Notes: generated from the letters alone by a model not told the origin. Shown: positions 1 through 12,802, counted from the stretch's first letter. The stretch is 64,000 nucleotides of DNA from Steinernema hermaphroditum (GCA_030435675.1 CM059621.1:1488001-1552000); one strand, 5' to 3'. Numbers and translations are program-made.

Positions 1-833
1 ACAAATAGCGCAAATACTCGGTTTATAGGGTGGGCTTCGGATCTACGAATGCTACTTCTAAGTCAACTTCCATGAAAAGCAACCTGCTTTCTGACAGTTG
101 GTGTACACAAACGAATTTAAGTTGATGGGTTATGAAGGCGGCAGGAAATTTACCGGATGCTTACAACTTGGGCGATTGATCGGGTCGTGCCCGCGTATTT
201 ACACGGATGACTTGAGTGAGACATTCTTGGCCGTTGGTGTTGGCACAGGAAGGCCTGGAACACCATGTATTCCTATGCGACACCTTCGCCTAGTCTTTGA
301 ACTCTCCATACGACCGCTGTTGAACTCTTCAGAACACATCCTGAGGTATGCATAAAACGGATTTTTTGGGAACTTTCTCTTCTTAGAAAATATTCCATCT
401 TATTCAAGAGTTCAAATGATCCAACTAAGCTTTCCGGCTACTTCAATGAAAGTGAAAGGACACTCAAACCAACAAGCGTTTGGAATTAAACAATGCAGAT
501 AAGTTGAACGAGCATTCGCTGAATAAAAATTTGAATTTTATTTGTAGCATCTTAAATTTACACAAAGTGGCACCCATCACAGATATAATCACCAATCAAG
601 ACCTCATTATTACTCTGCTTCTTCTAGGCGTCATGGCTTCATGTGTGGGGCAAGGAAGATGATAAAACATTACTCAAGGAAACATCAAGCGAACGCTTGT
701 TTTTGGTCCATTTCACACAAACTGCTTCGCATCAACCGTTCACGTGCTACTTTATTCTACACCAAAATGTCAGAAATACAGCGAAAGAAAAGATATAATC
801 CACGTCGCAAACACGCCCAGTCTCAAAACAGTG
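1..833. other. Intergenic sequence, no gene seen
   Basis: Only short open stretches without recognisable motifs. The segment ends at the stop codon of the minus-strand Srx gene that begins at 834. Confidence 0.4.
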
Positions 834-2038
834 TTACATGTCGCTTCGGCTTTTTTGTGATGGCGACGATTTTACTTGATAAGGTAGGACTTTTCCGGTA
901 CCCGTGTTTGTGGAATGCGTCTGCGTACTTGGGCGACGACGGAGATCACGATTGAAGAGCAGGAAAACTAATCTAAAGCTTGCGCATTTATACGCGTTTC
1001 ATCTACATTCAAGCCTACCCATCGCAGCACTCTTCGCTGATCCAGGCCAATGTGGTCGCGCAGAAATGGGCCCATTTGTTCGAAGCCAAGAACGGCGAAA
1101 TCCAGAAATACACAATGAGTTCAGTTGCGGTGGCGATTCCCTGTACCAGAGCCTAAAAATAGTTATTTGTTTAGAATACGATCTGCTATAAAGGAAGGCT
1201 CACTTGAAAAAAGAATTTGATATCCTTTGATTTTGTCTGTAGAATGGTGCTCTAAATTGGGAATGATAGGCTGTTAGAATATATGGGTAATCCACCTTTT
1301 GAAGACGATGGATTCTGAAGAAGGTGCAAAAATCCACAATGCCGATGATACTGACGACGGTGATGCTCATCCAAAAGTCGGCGTAGTACCAGACGTACTT
1401 CAAGCAACTGGTTGGGGCGAACAAGAAGGTGAACTCTTCTGGGTGGTACTGCAGGGCGCATTGGGCTAAATTCCCTTCATTAATGGGGAACTTGCAGTTA
1501 GCCTTACGTAGAACATAGGGGATTCCTTGTAGAAATGAGATTACCCATACGAGCGTAATAAGTATATACGTGAACTTCAGGGAGAATATGCTTTCATATC
1601 TCAAGGGAAAGTAGACATTGACACATCGGTTCACCGAGGTCACCAAATGGGAGAGCATAGACGCGTTCCAGAACATGATCAGCATTTGACCGGTGCGCTT
1701 TCCCAGATAGGTCGCATGGAAATCCGAGTCACTAAAATTTTGGTCAGTTCCGATATGTTGGCAGCGATTTACATTATGGTAATTGGTCCCACTAGAATTC
1801 CAAAAACTACCGAGTTCCCCAGATTCGCCAGGATTTGAGATGCACAGATCACACCGAACGACTTTCCGAACACCTTGTAACAGCAAACGGCGTAGAGAAC
1901 ATATCCGTTTATGATGATTCCAGTGAAGCCAAACTGAAAGAAATTTAGGGGTCACAGGTGAACCTCTATCGTGGGTGTCACCATGACGATTAAGAAGGCT
2001 GCCCGGAGCTGATCGGCAACAGGTGTAGGCTCCTCCAT
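834..2038 (-). CDS. Srx-type 7TM chemoreceptor, six exons
   Basis: Seven-transmembrane GPCR of the nematode Srx family, expected in the cilia of chemosensory neurons. My model joins 2038-1982, 1933-1773, 1731-1296, 1251-1204, 1152-1019 and 972-834 (975 nt, 324 aa), all with GT-AG introns. TM1 follows a short N-terminus (AAFLIVMFGFTGIII). Exon 3 carries the Srx TM3 signature SVNRCVNVYFPLRY and the TM5 block ending VDFCTFF. Exons 4 and 5 give KFFFQ then ALVQGIATATELIVYFW, and exon 6 gives the TM7 block CDGLVFLLFNRDLR. The second exon is 161 nt, as in the two Srx paralogues at 17.8 and 37.5 kb, while exon 3 (436 nt) corresponds to two exons there, so an intron was lost or gained. The start at 2038 is the only ATG that gives a short N-terminus with a usable donor. 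No disabling change is visible. The ligand is unknown. Confidence 0.8.
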
Positions 2039-3673
2039 CCCGAGAACTTGCTTGTTAATGAGAAGGCTTGGCAGGAGTTTATGTACGACTTTAAAGGGGC
2101 GTGGCTTGTCACAGAAGCTTGTCTTTTGTCAGGTGACAAGAGTATGGGACGTTGCGTGGAAATCCTTCTTTGTTGACATCAGCTGAAAAAAAAGGCTACC
2201 TGACTAAATGCTGGAGTATCTACGAAGACAGTGAACGTGAACCGGTGACGGTGACACAGCGCTTCCGTTGACGCACGGCATCTGAAAGACTACACGGATG
2301 AATCCATGAATCTCTGTGTTCTTCAGAGCATGACACAGACTTCCCGTCTGTCGGATATCGTCTAGACCGCGATTACGTAGAGGTCCAGAATACGTCGCAA
2401 CTTGACGGCTTTCTATAGCTGCCTTATATCATGTCCGATCATCAGAAAAGTTAGTTTTTGCATGCTGCTTATCTACATATGAGCTAGTGCCCTGAGTATT
2501 CCCACTTTAGAAAAAATGCTTTACTTTCAGTAATATCAGTCAGAAAAGGTGCATGTATACCACTAGGTTGAAAGCAACACTTGCCTCTTTGAAGCTGTTT
2601 CATGGCCACTAGGGATGTTTGTTTCATATGGGACAAATATCCGTTGTTAAAATACAGCATGTTGCCGAGCCTACATAATCCCACGCAACAGTTTTATTTT
2701 TAGCGCTTGAAGCATTTCGCGCTCAGAACGTGGAGCCCTTGTTCACAAGCAAGTATTTGGCGGTAACAAGGCAAGGATAAGTCGAAATCCAAGAGAGACG
2801 CCAGAAAACACAAAAGGACGATTGAAACATTTAACCCCTTTGCTGGTGATTTTCAATTGGTCTCCAATCAACTGTGCAAAGTGTGTTATCGTCTGAGTTT
2901 TCACGCATGGACATCGAGAATGCCGTCTCCATGATATTGCCATTTAGTCGGCGACGTTGAGACGTGTTGACAACTTGACATACGCTGATCTTTTCCTTTG
3001 TACGTCAATAAATGACTATTCTGGGTTAATCTTTTGCATGTAAGAAGATGACGAAGAGGATACGGTTGACGCAGATGCCATTTTATTCTAAACGTCAGAA
3101 ACAAAGAAGCCACAGTCGACGTGGAACAAAAGCTTGAGGTAAACTTAGAGTAAAGATCGGTACGTCCCAGCTTGTCTTTTGAGATTACCGATACAATATG
3201 CAAACGTATGACAATAAGCCCACCAGTCCATGTTTGTGTTTCCGACAGCAAAGATGGGTTGATTTTGGACAAAATGAGGACCGGGCCGACATTGAACCGC
3301 CCCCGGCCGATTGTGAATGAAAGTCGTTCGCAATGAGCGGTTGCACAGTGCAGTAGGATTTGAGGATCCTAGGCCTAAGGATTCTTCGTGTGCATACCGT
3401 AGATATGCTATATGGCCAGCATTTAGCCACCGCGAAGGGAATCATGTGACATGCGCACAACCGCGTTCATTATAATAATAAAAAAATATGCATAATCAGC
3501 CAGAGAAATAGAGCTTCAGTAACAGTCTGCATCTGTTAGTGCGTCGAGTACTGAGGAGATCTGCTGGCGACCATCATTGCCGAGGTTAAGTTCATCGTTT
3601 TTGCGATAGGGTCTGAGATTATGAAGATCCTTTCTTAAATAATAATCATTTATTTATGTATAATAATTTTTTT
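2039..3673. other. Intergenic sequence, no gene seen
   Basis: Spacer between two minus-strand receptor genes. Open stretches here (for example 2901-3272 minus) have no family motif or splice structure that I recognise. Confidence 0.4.
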
Positions 3674-4612
3674 CTAACTTGGATTTCTTCGTAGCAATCG
3701 TTTTATTAGTCGTTTAGCTGCCGTGTTGTATGGTTTGAAAGTGGCAATGGACACTACCGAGTATGCGGCTCCGTGATTCATCGTAATTACGATACACACC
3801 ATTGTGATCTCTCGGGCATACTGTACATGGGGAAATATAGCACAAAGAAGACATATTGTAAGGGGAATGGTTGCACACAATACCGGCACGGACATAACAA
3901 GCAATAAGTAGATAAGGAACTTCCGGTGATGTTTAAGCGTCTCGATGCTGAGCAAGTTCTTCATACGCATGAGATGCCATCGAAGGAGAAGCGAAAACAC
4001 GATAACTATCATAAGAGTCACAACAATAACAGTTAAAAAGCTAATGGCCATTAGATTCTTACGCCATCCTGCAGGCCAAAAGCAGAAGATGTAGTTACGC
4101 GAATGTAAGTATTCCTTTTCTGGGTAGTCGTCGTAACTTATAACGAATTGAACATAAATCCAAATCATTACAGCCAACAAGGAGATGTGTATACAAGCGC
4201 AAAATGCAACTCCTTGTTTCATGGTCACCTTTTCTATGAATTTAGGATGCGCAAATACAAGATATCGATAGGGAAATGCAAGACATAGAGCCAGTGCGCA
4301 TTGCAAGATGCAAGCGAAAACAACAGCAAATAGGACGTGTCCAACATATTCACTCTCTGTTAGGAGACTTATAGGTCCATCGGAGCGGAAACATTCTGCT
4401 GGGAAAAGAGGGTTAATATGAAGTATTCCAGCAAAAATGTTAGCAAGTAAGTTCCACACCATGATATTCAGGATGAAGAAAGGCAACGCGTCCATGTTTT
4501 CCGGCGAATGTTTCAGCACTATGTACATCGCACCAAGTTTGATTGGTGCATGGATTACGCCGCTTAGATCCAGGGCTCTGTTGAAAAGTTCGTCAGTCAA
4601 ATTAGTCAACAT
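3674..4612 (-). CDS. Single-exon Str-superfamily chemoreceptor (Srh/Srd-like)
   Basis: Predicted 312-aa seven-TM receptor without introns. Motifs include LKHSPENMDALPFFILNIM after TM1, HINPLFPAECFRSDGPI before TM3, LAFPYRYLVFAHPKF after TM3, and the terminal NHGAAYSVVSIATFKPY block typical of the Srh/Sri/Srd part of the Str superfamily. It belongs to the same subfamily as the five intronless genes at 49.2-56.6 kb but lies about 45 kb away on the opposite strand and is more divergent. It begins at an ATG (4612) matching the start position of its relatives. The exact Sr family name is uncertain; a profile search would settle it. Confidence 0.82.
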   Translation of the reverse strand: MLTNLTDELFNRALDLSGVIHAPIKLGAMYIVLKHSPENMDALPFFILNIMVWNLLANIFAGILHINPLFPAECFRSDGPISLLTESEYVGHVLFAVVFACILQCALALCLAFPYRYLVFAHPKFIEKVTMKQGVAFCACIHISLLAVMIWIYVQFVISYDDYPEKEYLHSRNYIFCFWPAGWRKNLMAISFLTVIVVTLMIVIVFSLLLRWHLMRMKNLLSIETLKHHRKFLIYLLLVMSVPVLCATIPLTICLLCAIFPHVQYAREITMVCIVITMNHGAAYSVVSIATFKPYNTAAKRLIKRLLRRNPS

Positions 4613-6708
4613 GCTGGAGCGGAAAACTTAGAAATATGCGCTGCCAATTATCCTGTAATTCTTCCCATAATGACGATAATATGGCTTACGTTTCAATAGA
4701 ACACGTGGCGGTTGAAGTTGTTTGCTTGATAGACATCAACAGCAAGTTACCGCGTTGCTATATGTAGCTACAATATCCAACCAAGTGTAGGAATTTAACA
4801 ATGACAGCTAACAATGATTCAATTCATGGAACATTGGCCTATAGTTTTTCGAAGCCAGGCACGAGGGAAAGACACTTGGGGCTCTAAATAACAGTTAAAG
4901 GGTGCACTTATCAACATATACGTGGCGATTATAAGCGTTACTCTTCGCCCCACACGCCAGTTTCCCGCGCCACAACCATAATTATTGAGTTCATATGGTT
5001 CAGTTCATTAAAAGTGCGTTAATTCTCTTTATTGTGGCCATTCCAGAGATCAAGTGTTACTTCCCAAACATTTTTTGTTTTATTTCTATGCACATTGCGG
5101 GAATGTTTGTCACAAGCGGCATTTTCAATGTAATAACATAATAAATAGCATTGCTCCTTTAGCCGTGAGTCATTCAAACTCAATTTTAGAGTGTAAGTGA
5201 AATACCGCATTAATGCGGACAAATGCAGTTCTGTTTTAGTGGTTGTTTCCAACGTTGCACAAAGGTTTTATTACGGAATATATCAGAGGTTGAGGATAGC
5301 TGGATCGGGGGAACCAGAACGTTTTGAAGTGAGAAATCAAAACACAAGGTTGGCTTATAGCGCCAACGGTAATCATCGACGTATAGTCATTCGTGATCTA
5401 GGGCTCACAGCACACTGGTCCCACAGATTGTAGTTCGGGCGTTCCGATGCCTCTTCTCCACGTATTCCGTTATCTTTAAACCATATTATGCTTATGGCCC
5501 ATGAAGCTCTACTGGGAGATCCGAAACACCGAACCTTCAACGACCTCTCCGAAGGACTATTTATTTATACTACTGTACTAGTCGCGGTTACGGCAGGACC
5601 TTAACTTTCAAGAGCTTCCCTAATGTCACAGTAAAAGCATATTCCAAGAAAATTAAAAATTCGGTCATAAACCACTTGACGGACTCTCAATCGTGTCGCA
5701 GTGGCGAGTGGTCGGTCCCTCCGGTCGCTCTCTGAGCGTCGGGTTGGTCAGACAGCAAACCCTGTGGCAGTTGTGACTGTTCCGACTTCCAGAGGGAATT
5801 GGGACACCTGGAAGCCGTAGTCCCATCACCGCTGACAACAAGATGTCCGGCGCCAGGAATTCGACGCCCGGCGCTGCGTGCGATGTCATCCCGAAGGTCG
5901 CCGACGCTCTGAGGACCAGCGAAGACGCAACTCGCGGACCACGGACCATCAGATGCAAGCTCGGAAGCGTCCGCCGTGCCGCAAACGATATTCCGATAAA
6001 CTGATATTTCACTGTGTTATATGCGATATCGCAGATGAAAAGTGTTGTTGGAACAGATCAACCTCTCAGCTCCTGTTTGGGACTAATATCTAGAAAAATC
6101 TCCTTTTCGTATTCAAAACACGTCAAAAACTAGAAACCGGCTTCGGTTTGCTACCAGGTCCAACGGGTCGAACCAGATCCAATATGTGGAAAAGTGTGCT
6201 CGAAGCTGTGGACAATGGAGTGCATGGTACTTCCAGTTGTTTTTCTCCTTGTCGAGCCGAAACTAGTTGGTAGTTGTTATTGTTTTCAACGTGGAAATGC
6301 CGGCAGTAAAGGCATGAAAGGGCACCGGGCGGCCAGTTTGATGCTCATGAAACTTGTGTGTTATCTCATACCGATCGCTCCTCGGGTGATCGAATGTAAC
6401 CACTCCCGTACGGACAGACAACGACACCTACGCAATGCAACAGCTCAATCGATTCAGAAAAAGGCAAAAAATCGATGAAAACAGTTCCTTGGTTAATATT
6501 TTCTTGTGTACTGGTTTGTGTTCCATTCCTTAGGCACAATTTTCTGAGCTCTCTGAATAAGAACCCGGCCGCCCCTCTACTCGTCGAATATGGAACGCGA
6601 CCGCTCCCATTTCGCCTCACTAAAACATAAAAACTTGTTTCTTACATTTGTTACCTTGTGTTTTCTTCTGACACTCTTGTAAATATCGCGTGGAAAATTT
6701 AGCATCGA
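4613..6708. other. Intergenic sequence with old repeat fragments
   Basis: No gene recognised. About 5690-5960 weakly resembles the retroposon family seen at 23.3 and 27.3 kb. About 6370-6450 and 6215-6270 share blocks with 7930-8000 and 7830-7870, so part of this spacer was duplicated with the neighbouring four-TM gene. Confidence 0.4.
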
Positions 6709-7357
6709 ATGGCGGACCTGAAATCGTGTTGGTACCCTAGCCGACCCAATGTCACAGTAAGTGAAAGACTAGATGCGTACGCATCAGTCAATCCATCTAG
6801 ACCGCGGCTGTTCTCATCGCCGTCATCGACATTCTAGCAGCGATTCTACTCATTCTTCTGAACGTGGCTAACAAAATACCGGACGATCGTAAGACAGACA
6901 ATTATATTTACTCTGGAGTGCAGATCATACTCAGTATTGTCCTCATCTTCGGTGTTTACATGGGTAGCCCAGCTTACATTTATTTCTACCTTCAGGGTCA
7001 GGTATTCAGCGTATCCGCTGGTAAAACTGCGTTCAGAGGCGTAGTTCAGTTGCTTTGTATAATCGTGCCCTTCGTTGTTCTTCTCATCATTGGCTCTGAA
7101 TTTTACTACGTCGAAAATTTTATGAAAAAACATCACTGGTCATCAAAAAACATCACACTTAAGGCGGAGGAACAGGGCATGCATTTTATGATATGGTATT
7201 GTATGTGTGATTTTTAGAAACGACGGGCTATGTTATATTGAGCGTGTACACCTCGCTTATCGCTGTCTACGCTATCTTCAAGGTCGTCGCACTGGTAGTT
7301 GTTCAGAGGTGCTGGGCGTCACTCGGGGGAGTGCCACGGTATTGTGGGCCGTGTTGA
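6709..7357 (+). CDS. Small four-TM membrane protein (copy 1)
   Basis: Exons 6709-6756, 6801-7001, 7050-7176 and 7218-7357 (516 nt, 171 aa). It starts MADLKSCWYPSRPNVT and continues with four hydrophobic segments (TAAVLIAVIDILAAILLILL; YIYSGVQIILSIVLIF; LLCIIVPFVVLLIIG; YVILSVYTSLIAVYAIF) and a short Cys-containing tail. The intron 7002-7049 is 48 nt and open in frame, so a simple ORF call would read through it. The paralogue at 8253 shows it is an intron because a stop lies inside the equivalent segment. The last intron starts GCATGC where the paralogue has GTATGC, a GC-AG intron. It shares the N-terminal C...V-T/K-T-A pattern with three other genes to 12.8 kb and resembles small nematode four-TM families of unknown role. 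Confidence 0.72.
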
Positions 7358-8252
7358 GTTGTTATTGTGATTTAAATACGTAGAGAGCTTTTGAAAAACA
7401 TATATAAAACATAAAAATATTATCGAATAAAGTCTATATTATCGACTTTTTTCATTCGTAATCGTTCATGGTGCGGTTCACAGCCGTCCTCGGTCCTATA
7501 TTTCTCTGTTATCAGAAAAGGACCGTCGCAACAAGTTCCAATATTCATGGATCGAAGGTGAAATTTATCGGGGTTCTTGGATTATGTAGCGGTAACACTG
7601 ACCGATCCTCAGCGCAGTACTTTCGGTATAGCAACGACTGCAACGCCAAAAGATGGCTTCTGAAAGGGATCCACCAAAACATTGTATAGTGAACAGGATA
7701 TGAAACTTTCCGACTTCGAAAAAAAAAATTACTGTCCACATAATATAAATGCAAGAAAGCAGAGAGATAAAACCAGTGGCACCATGTCGAAAAGAGTGAT
7801 CGAAGGAGATCTGGTCGATGGACTGCATGGTTCCAATTTTTTGACTCCTTCTCGAGTCGAAGCTAGGTGGTTTAATTCGTAATGAGCTCGGCACCGGAGC
7901 ATGCCCCTATCCAGTGTGATTTCTGAAACCGACCCCTTAAATGATCGAATGCGACCGGTGCTGTGGGGACAGACAACGACACACACACAATCGATCCACA
8001 AAAAGGCTCGGATCACTTCCCTGGTACACACATTATTGTGTACGTCGTTTTGTTAGTTTTCCATTCCTCAGCCATCATTTTGAAACCGGCCGCCCTTCGA
8101 CAGGTCGAATGCGACCGCTCTCGTGCGCATGGAAAACACAAACAATTCTCTTTTCGCTCAAGTAATACATGAAAACTTGTCCCTTGTATTTGTAATCTTG
8201 CTTTTTTTCTTCTGACGCTTTTGTCGTTATCACGTAGAAAAGTCGACGTCCA
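7358..8252. other. Spacer with duplicated repeat blocks
   Basis: No gene. Blocks near 7830-7870 and 7930-8000 repeat 6215-6270 and 6370-6450. A related block with gacagacaacgacac-type sequence also occurs at about 46910-46990, so a dispersed repeat was carried along in the local duplication. Confidence 0.45.
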
Positions 8253-8892
8253 ATGGCGGACCTGAAATCGTGTTGGTACCCTAGCCGAGCCAGAGTCACG
8301 GTAAGTGAAAGACTAGATGCGTACGCATCAGTCAATCCATCTAGACCGCGGCCGTTGTTATCGCCGTAATAGAAGTTATAGCAGCAATTGTACTCATTCT
8401 TCTGAATGTGGCTAACAAAATACCGGACGATCGTAAGACAGACACTTATATTTACTCTGGAGCGCAGATCATTCTCAGTATTGTACTAATTTTCGCTGTT
8501 TACATGGGTAGACCAACTTACATTTCTTTGTACCTTCAGGGTCAGGTAATCGTGCCAGCTGAGAAAACTGCGTTCAGAGGTATAGTTTAGCTGCTTTGTG
8601 CAATCCTGCCCTTCATCGTTCTTGTCATCATCGGTTCTGAATTTTACTGTGTACAAGCGTTTATGAAAAAACATCATTGGTTCGATCCTACACTTAAGGC
8701 GGAGGAACAAGGTATGCATTTTATGATATGATATTGTATGTGTGATTTTTAGAAACGACGGGTTATGTTATATGGAGCGTGTATACCTCGCTTATCGCTG
8801 TCTACGCTCTCTTCAAGGTCGTCGCACTAGTAGTTGTTCAGAGATGCTGGGCGGCACTCGGTGGAGTGTCGCGATATTGTGGACTGTGCTGA
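8253..8892 (+). CDS. Small four-TM membrane protein (copy 2)
   Basis: Tandem paralogue of the gene at 6709. Exons 8253-8300, 8345-8545, 8591-8711 and 8753-8892 (510 nt, 169 aa). Exons 1, 2 and 4 have the same lengths as in copy 1. An in-frame TAG at 8588-8590 looks like a nonsense mutation, but it is the acceptor of a 45-nt intron (GTAATC...TTTAG), so the gene is probably intact. It starts MADLKSCWYPSRARVT and keeps all four membrane segments and the terminal QRCWAALGGVSRYCGLC. Function unknown. Upstream sequence is duplicated with copy 1, so regulation may be shared. Confidence 0.7.
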
Positions 8893-8964
8893 TTTGTTGT
8901 TGTAATTCAACTACATAAAGATATTTTGAAAAATATGTACAAAAAATATGTACTTCTGGATGAG

Positions 8965-9256
8965 GGCACCCACCCGCAAATTGTAAAAGTCATCAAGACC
9001 GCACTCAGAGAGCTGAAGTGGAAGATTCTTCCACATCTACCGTATTCTCCAGACTTAGCACTAACGGACTATCATCTGTTCCGCTGGCTGTCAAACCACA
9101 GGAGGGGTATTTCATGCGAAAATAACGAACAACTCCAAACCTGGCTCAACGACTTCTTCGACTCCAGACCTTTTGATAATAGGAATCGATGAACTGGTGG
9201 AACGGTGGGATCAGGTCGTGGACCACAACGCTGTATATATTGTTGATCAATGACTT
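8965..9256 (+). pseudogene. Mariner-type transposase C-terminal remnant
   Basis: The reading frame contains WKILPHLPYSPDLALTDYHL, matching the mariner block that holds the third catalytic Asp (PYSPDLxxxDYHLF), followed by LSNHRRG and an acidic stretch ending in DFFDSRPF. The frame then breaks near 9175 and resumes in another frame as IDELVERWDQVVDHNAVYIV, the usual mariner C-terminus. The N-terminal DNA-binding part and the first two catalytic Asp residues are absent. It sits just after the stop of four-TM copy 2. Confidence 0.8.
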
Positions 9257-9717
9257 GTTATTGTTCCTGCATAAAAGTTAGTTTTTTGATCGACAAAAAA
9301 ACCGCAAGAACCAAATATTTCGTAATTGTTTTGCCCAGTTGAAGAGCATGTGTTGAGTCATAAGACAGTCTCGAGGCGACATCTGCTGATGATGCCTACG
9401 CTAGCGACATCATCCAATACAACTTAATTTCTTTGACTCATGACTTCTCATCAAAGCACATATTCTTGGCTCTCTTTACAATTTTATTTCATGGATCAAA
9501 GTCGTCTGGATGTTTGACGTAGTGCACCTTGTTGCTAGCAACGACGGAACTACGGCTGTCTTCTGTGGAACTCTCAGAAGACCAGAGAACTCAGTGCCTT
9601 TTACATGAGATTTTTTAGTGAAATACCCCCGGGAGAAGCAAAATTTCCAAGGCAACGATATACTGCATACAACAATATACACATTAATAAATACACATCC
9701 TTGCAACTCCTCCTTGT

Positions 9718-10324
9718 TTAGATGTACATTCCGCTAAACTTTGCAAAGTCCCTCTTGCTGGTCTTCAAATACTTATAGCACTGTCGCGTCACCGCTGTGA
9801 ACCAGATATTTGGCATGAGAGCAATTGTAAACATCATCGCTATCATGAACCAAAATAAGCGTTGTTCCTCTAAAAGAAAGACTTGAACAAGATAGAACAG
9901 CTTCAGCTTACCCTGCGGGTCGAGCAGAATAAGGCCAACGCAGGCGACCAGCATAATGCATACGCCGACGCAGCCTATCGCCTATATTCAATGTTTTATC
10001 GGGAGGCTATTTCAGAACTTACCAGCATAATAATGAAAGGAATAAGCAAGCATGGAGTCCGCTGATGAACACCGACGATAGCAAACACCGTCGTTATACA
10101 CACTACTGCATTCGCGACGGCTAACGCTATTTTGCGCCCCTCTTCTACGTTCTCCATAGGCAGCGTGAGGAAGTTGCCCAGCCCGCCAAGAAAAGCACTA
10201 ATCGCTATGATTATGGTTGCCGTCTGAAATTCTAATTTATTTATCCGGCAAGGAGTCTATGACTTACCGTAACATGGCATTGATAGCAGCAGCAGATTAC
10301 ATATTTGTATCTGTTTTCAGCCAT
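9718..10324 (-). CDS. Small four-TM membrane protein (copy 3, divergent)
   Basis: Exons 10324-10268, 10223-10023, 9981-9912 and 9869-9718 (480 nt, 159 aa). The protein starts MAENRYKYVICCCYQCHVT and continues TATIIIAISAFLGGLGNFL, then three more hydrophobic segments and a basic tail (TSKRDFAKFSGMYI). Exon 2 is 201 nt, the same as in the two genes just upstream, which supports common descent. The last intron (9870-9911, 42 nt, GTAAGC...TTTTAG) is open in frame and would be read through by an ORF caller. It is oriented opposite to its relatives. No function is known to me for this family. Confidence 0.7.
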
Positions 10325-12057
10325 ATTCTCGCTAGTCTGAAATCGAAACCTGCGTAGGAATGTATGGAAAAGTAAGCAAGACGCCCGATATCGCATCAAC
10401 TCGAAAGTCGCCCGACGATGAGCATCGTTTTTTTAACCACATGCCATTAAAAGAGGAATAAAAAACAGCAATGACAGATGTGGACTCTCTCGTGGGCCCC
10501 AGTCCAGACGAAAACAAGGAAAGAATGCAAAGGCGGGACATGGGTTGAAAAAATAAAAAAGTGCTGATAAAAACAGAGTACGAATAGAATGCACAGTTTG
10601 AGGCTTATATGTATGTGATCGAGTGAATTTTTCGACAAGCAAAGTGCACGGCTTCCAAACTAAACAGTCCATCTACTTTAAGCTTTGTGTGTAACATGTA
10701 ACCAGTATAACACAACTGGTGCCATCTCAATATCATCAAAATTTTATATCTGACGATATGTGGAGCTGCAGTAGACTCAAGTACGATACGACTAGTCCCT
10801 ATTCTGAGAGGTTTCATCATGGTCGGCCCTCATTGCCATCGCACAGACAAGCGCCTCCATCTGACGTCATCCGTCATTAACCTCGTTACTGAAATTGTGA
10901 AAAACAAACTAATTTCGCATGACTTCCCGACTTGTTCAAAACACACACATCCTGACATCGAAAACACAGCATTTTTGTCTTCTTTCCTTTTCTCAAGCAA
11001 CAGTAACAGTGTTTTTTGCATGGCCCTACAAGATGAGTGACAATGACGACTGACTTTCGCGACTTTATTTCGCGAATCAAAGGCAATACGCCTTGCGCGA
11101 CACCGACAATAGACAGACAGAGGACATCACTTTGCAGCCGGCTTCATCCCTGGCGTGGCACTAATCTATCCTTCATCAGGAATTGAGCCTTCACAACGAA
11201 GTAATAACAACAAAAATAATGCCGACTGTTATGTAGCATTGGCAATAACAAACAATTGGGAAATCTCGGCCATCTCGGAGAACACAAAGGTTGCATGCTC
11301 AAAATATGCGGCCGAGGCCAAAACAAAAACAAAAAGGCCGTTCCTCCTTCAGTGTACTATTGAAAAATGCATATGTTATCCAGTCTACCAGAGCATGAAA
11401 TAACATTAAAAAGATGTTTATTTATTGTTAGTCACGATCATGTTGGCCGAGTGTTATCGAACCACCCTTATTTAGCCTTTAACGCATCTTCACATGGGAA
11501 GATAGTGGCTGCTGCGGTCATGGTTAGTGGCTAAATATATAAATGTTGAAGTCGTGGATAGTGGCTCAATGGTAGGGGCTGCTGATGTCGGAGGGACAAG
11601 CGGTGGAGCTGGCGAAGAATGGAAGCTATCGCCATAACTACATCATATTTCGTCGCGGTGGTCGAGCAATCGTGAAAGCCATAGATCATGATAGTGGTTG
11701 TGAAGGATGACCATGAAAAGAAACAAGAAGTTCTCTGGCTGCATGAGAAGAGGCGCCCGCTGACGTGACTGCGAGCAGATATGTACGTATAACTATGGAA
11801 TGGAAAAATCGTCGTGATCATTTAACTGTGAGTTAAGCCGCTGCCTAGTTGATCAGTCGTATCTCACACTCAATTAAGTGTCGATCGGCAATTCGCAACT
11901 AATTAGAAGCGTGGGGAATCGATGCGCTGTTGACTTCTTAGATCACAACCACATATGTCTGTACGGAACAAGTTTTTTACTGTTTTCATCTCTGGGTTAC
12001 CACCGCCATCTGTATATAAAGACGAAAACAACGCTCCTGATTAGTACGGTTGGTGCA
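10325..12057. other. Intergenic sequence, no gene seen
   Basis: Contains several short open stretches on both strands without motifs or consistent splice structure. Confidence 0.4.
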
Positions 12058-12802
12058 ATGAATCGCTGGCAGGCTGCGGTGGACAAGCAAAGAAATCATA
12101 GGCCGCGTCTATTTCGAATAGCGAGCGTGGTTAAAGATGTCTATGGTCAAACAGATACGTGCTTGTGTGGCATCGTTCACGTTAAGGTAAGTGCCTTTAG
12201 TTTGTGATGTTGCACATCAATTTGCTTTAGACCGCAGCTATCATCGTCGGGGGTTTTCTGGCACTGTTAGGTGCACTGCTTCTCGGAGTTGCATTTACGT
12301 ATTTTGCAATCGACGGGAAACTGAATTTGCCTCAGCACATATTCTCGGGAACGATCAGTCTCATCATTGGGTTAGTCACTATCTATGCGGCCCACACAGA
12401 GCGCCGAAACTTGTTACTTCCCGCAATAGTCGCCTTGGTAAGGTCTTGTTCCAGTGGTATCAAAAATGAAGCGTTGGTTTAGATCCTCGTGATATTTGCG
12501 CTGTTTATTACCCTGATTCTCGTTGTAATCTTCGTGAATTCACCAGCCTCCTTCGCTCCCACATTACGCGATTTTGTCAAACGCCATGACAGCATAGGTA
12601 AGAGCAACCAGGTGCTCAGTAATAAACGATCATTACAGCTTTCATGTTCAAACCAAAGGCACTCCTATTTGGGCTAACGGTTACTATCTCCTTGGCGCTC
12701 AGCGTGTGGTTCCTGAAAACGATTTGTGACTGCTACGAGTACCTATCGAAGCTGGACAGAAGAAAAGCGAGGGATACGGAAGCTCAGGCTCAGCAGAACT
12801 GA
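12058..12802 (+). CDS. Small four-TM membrane protein (copy 4, longer)
   Basis: Exons 12058-12186, 12231-12437, 12483-12597 and 12639-12802 (615 nt, 204 aa), all GT-AG with good acceptors. The cytosolic N-terminus is longer and basic, ending DTCLCGIVHVK, then TAAIIVGGFLALLGALLLG starts TM1 at the same place as in the relatives at 6.7, 8.3 and 10.3 kb. Three further hydrophobic segments follow, with a charged tail (LDRRKARDTEAQAQQN). The start at 12058 is the first ATG giving the N-terminal extension; an earlier in-frame start cannot be excluded. Unknown function. Confidence 0.7.

Noticed and set aside
8588..8590. TAG in four-TM copy 2, suggesting a broken gene
   Set aside because: It is the acceptor of a 45-nt intron; the spliced frame is open and matches copy 1.
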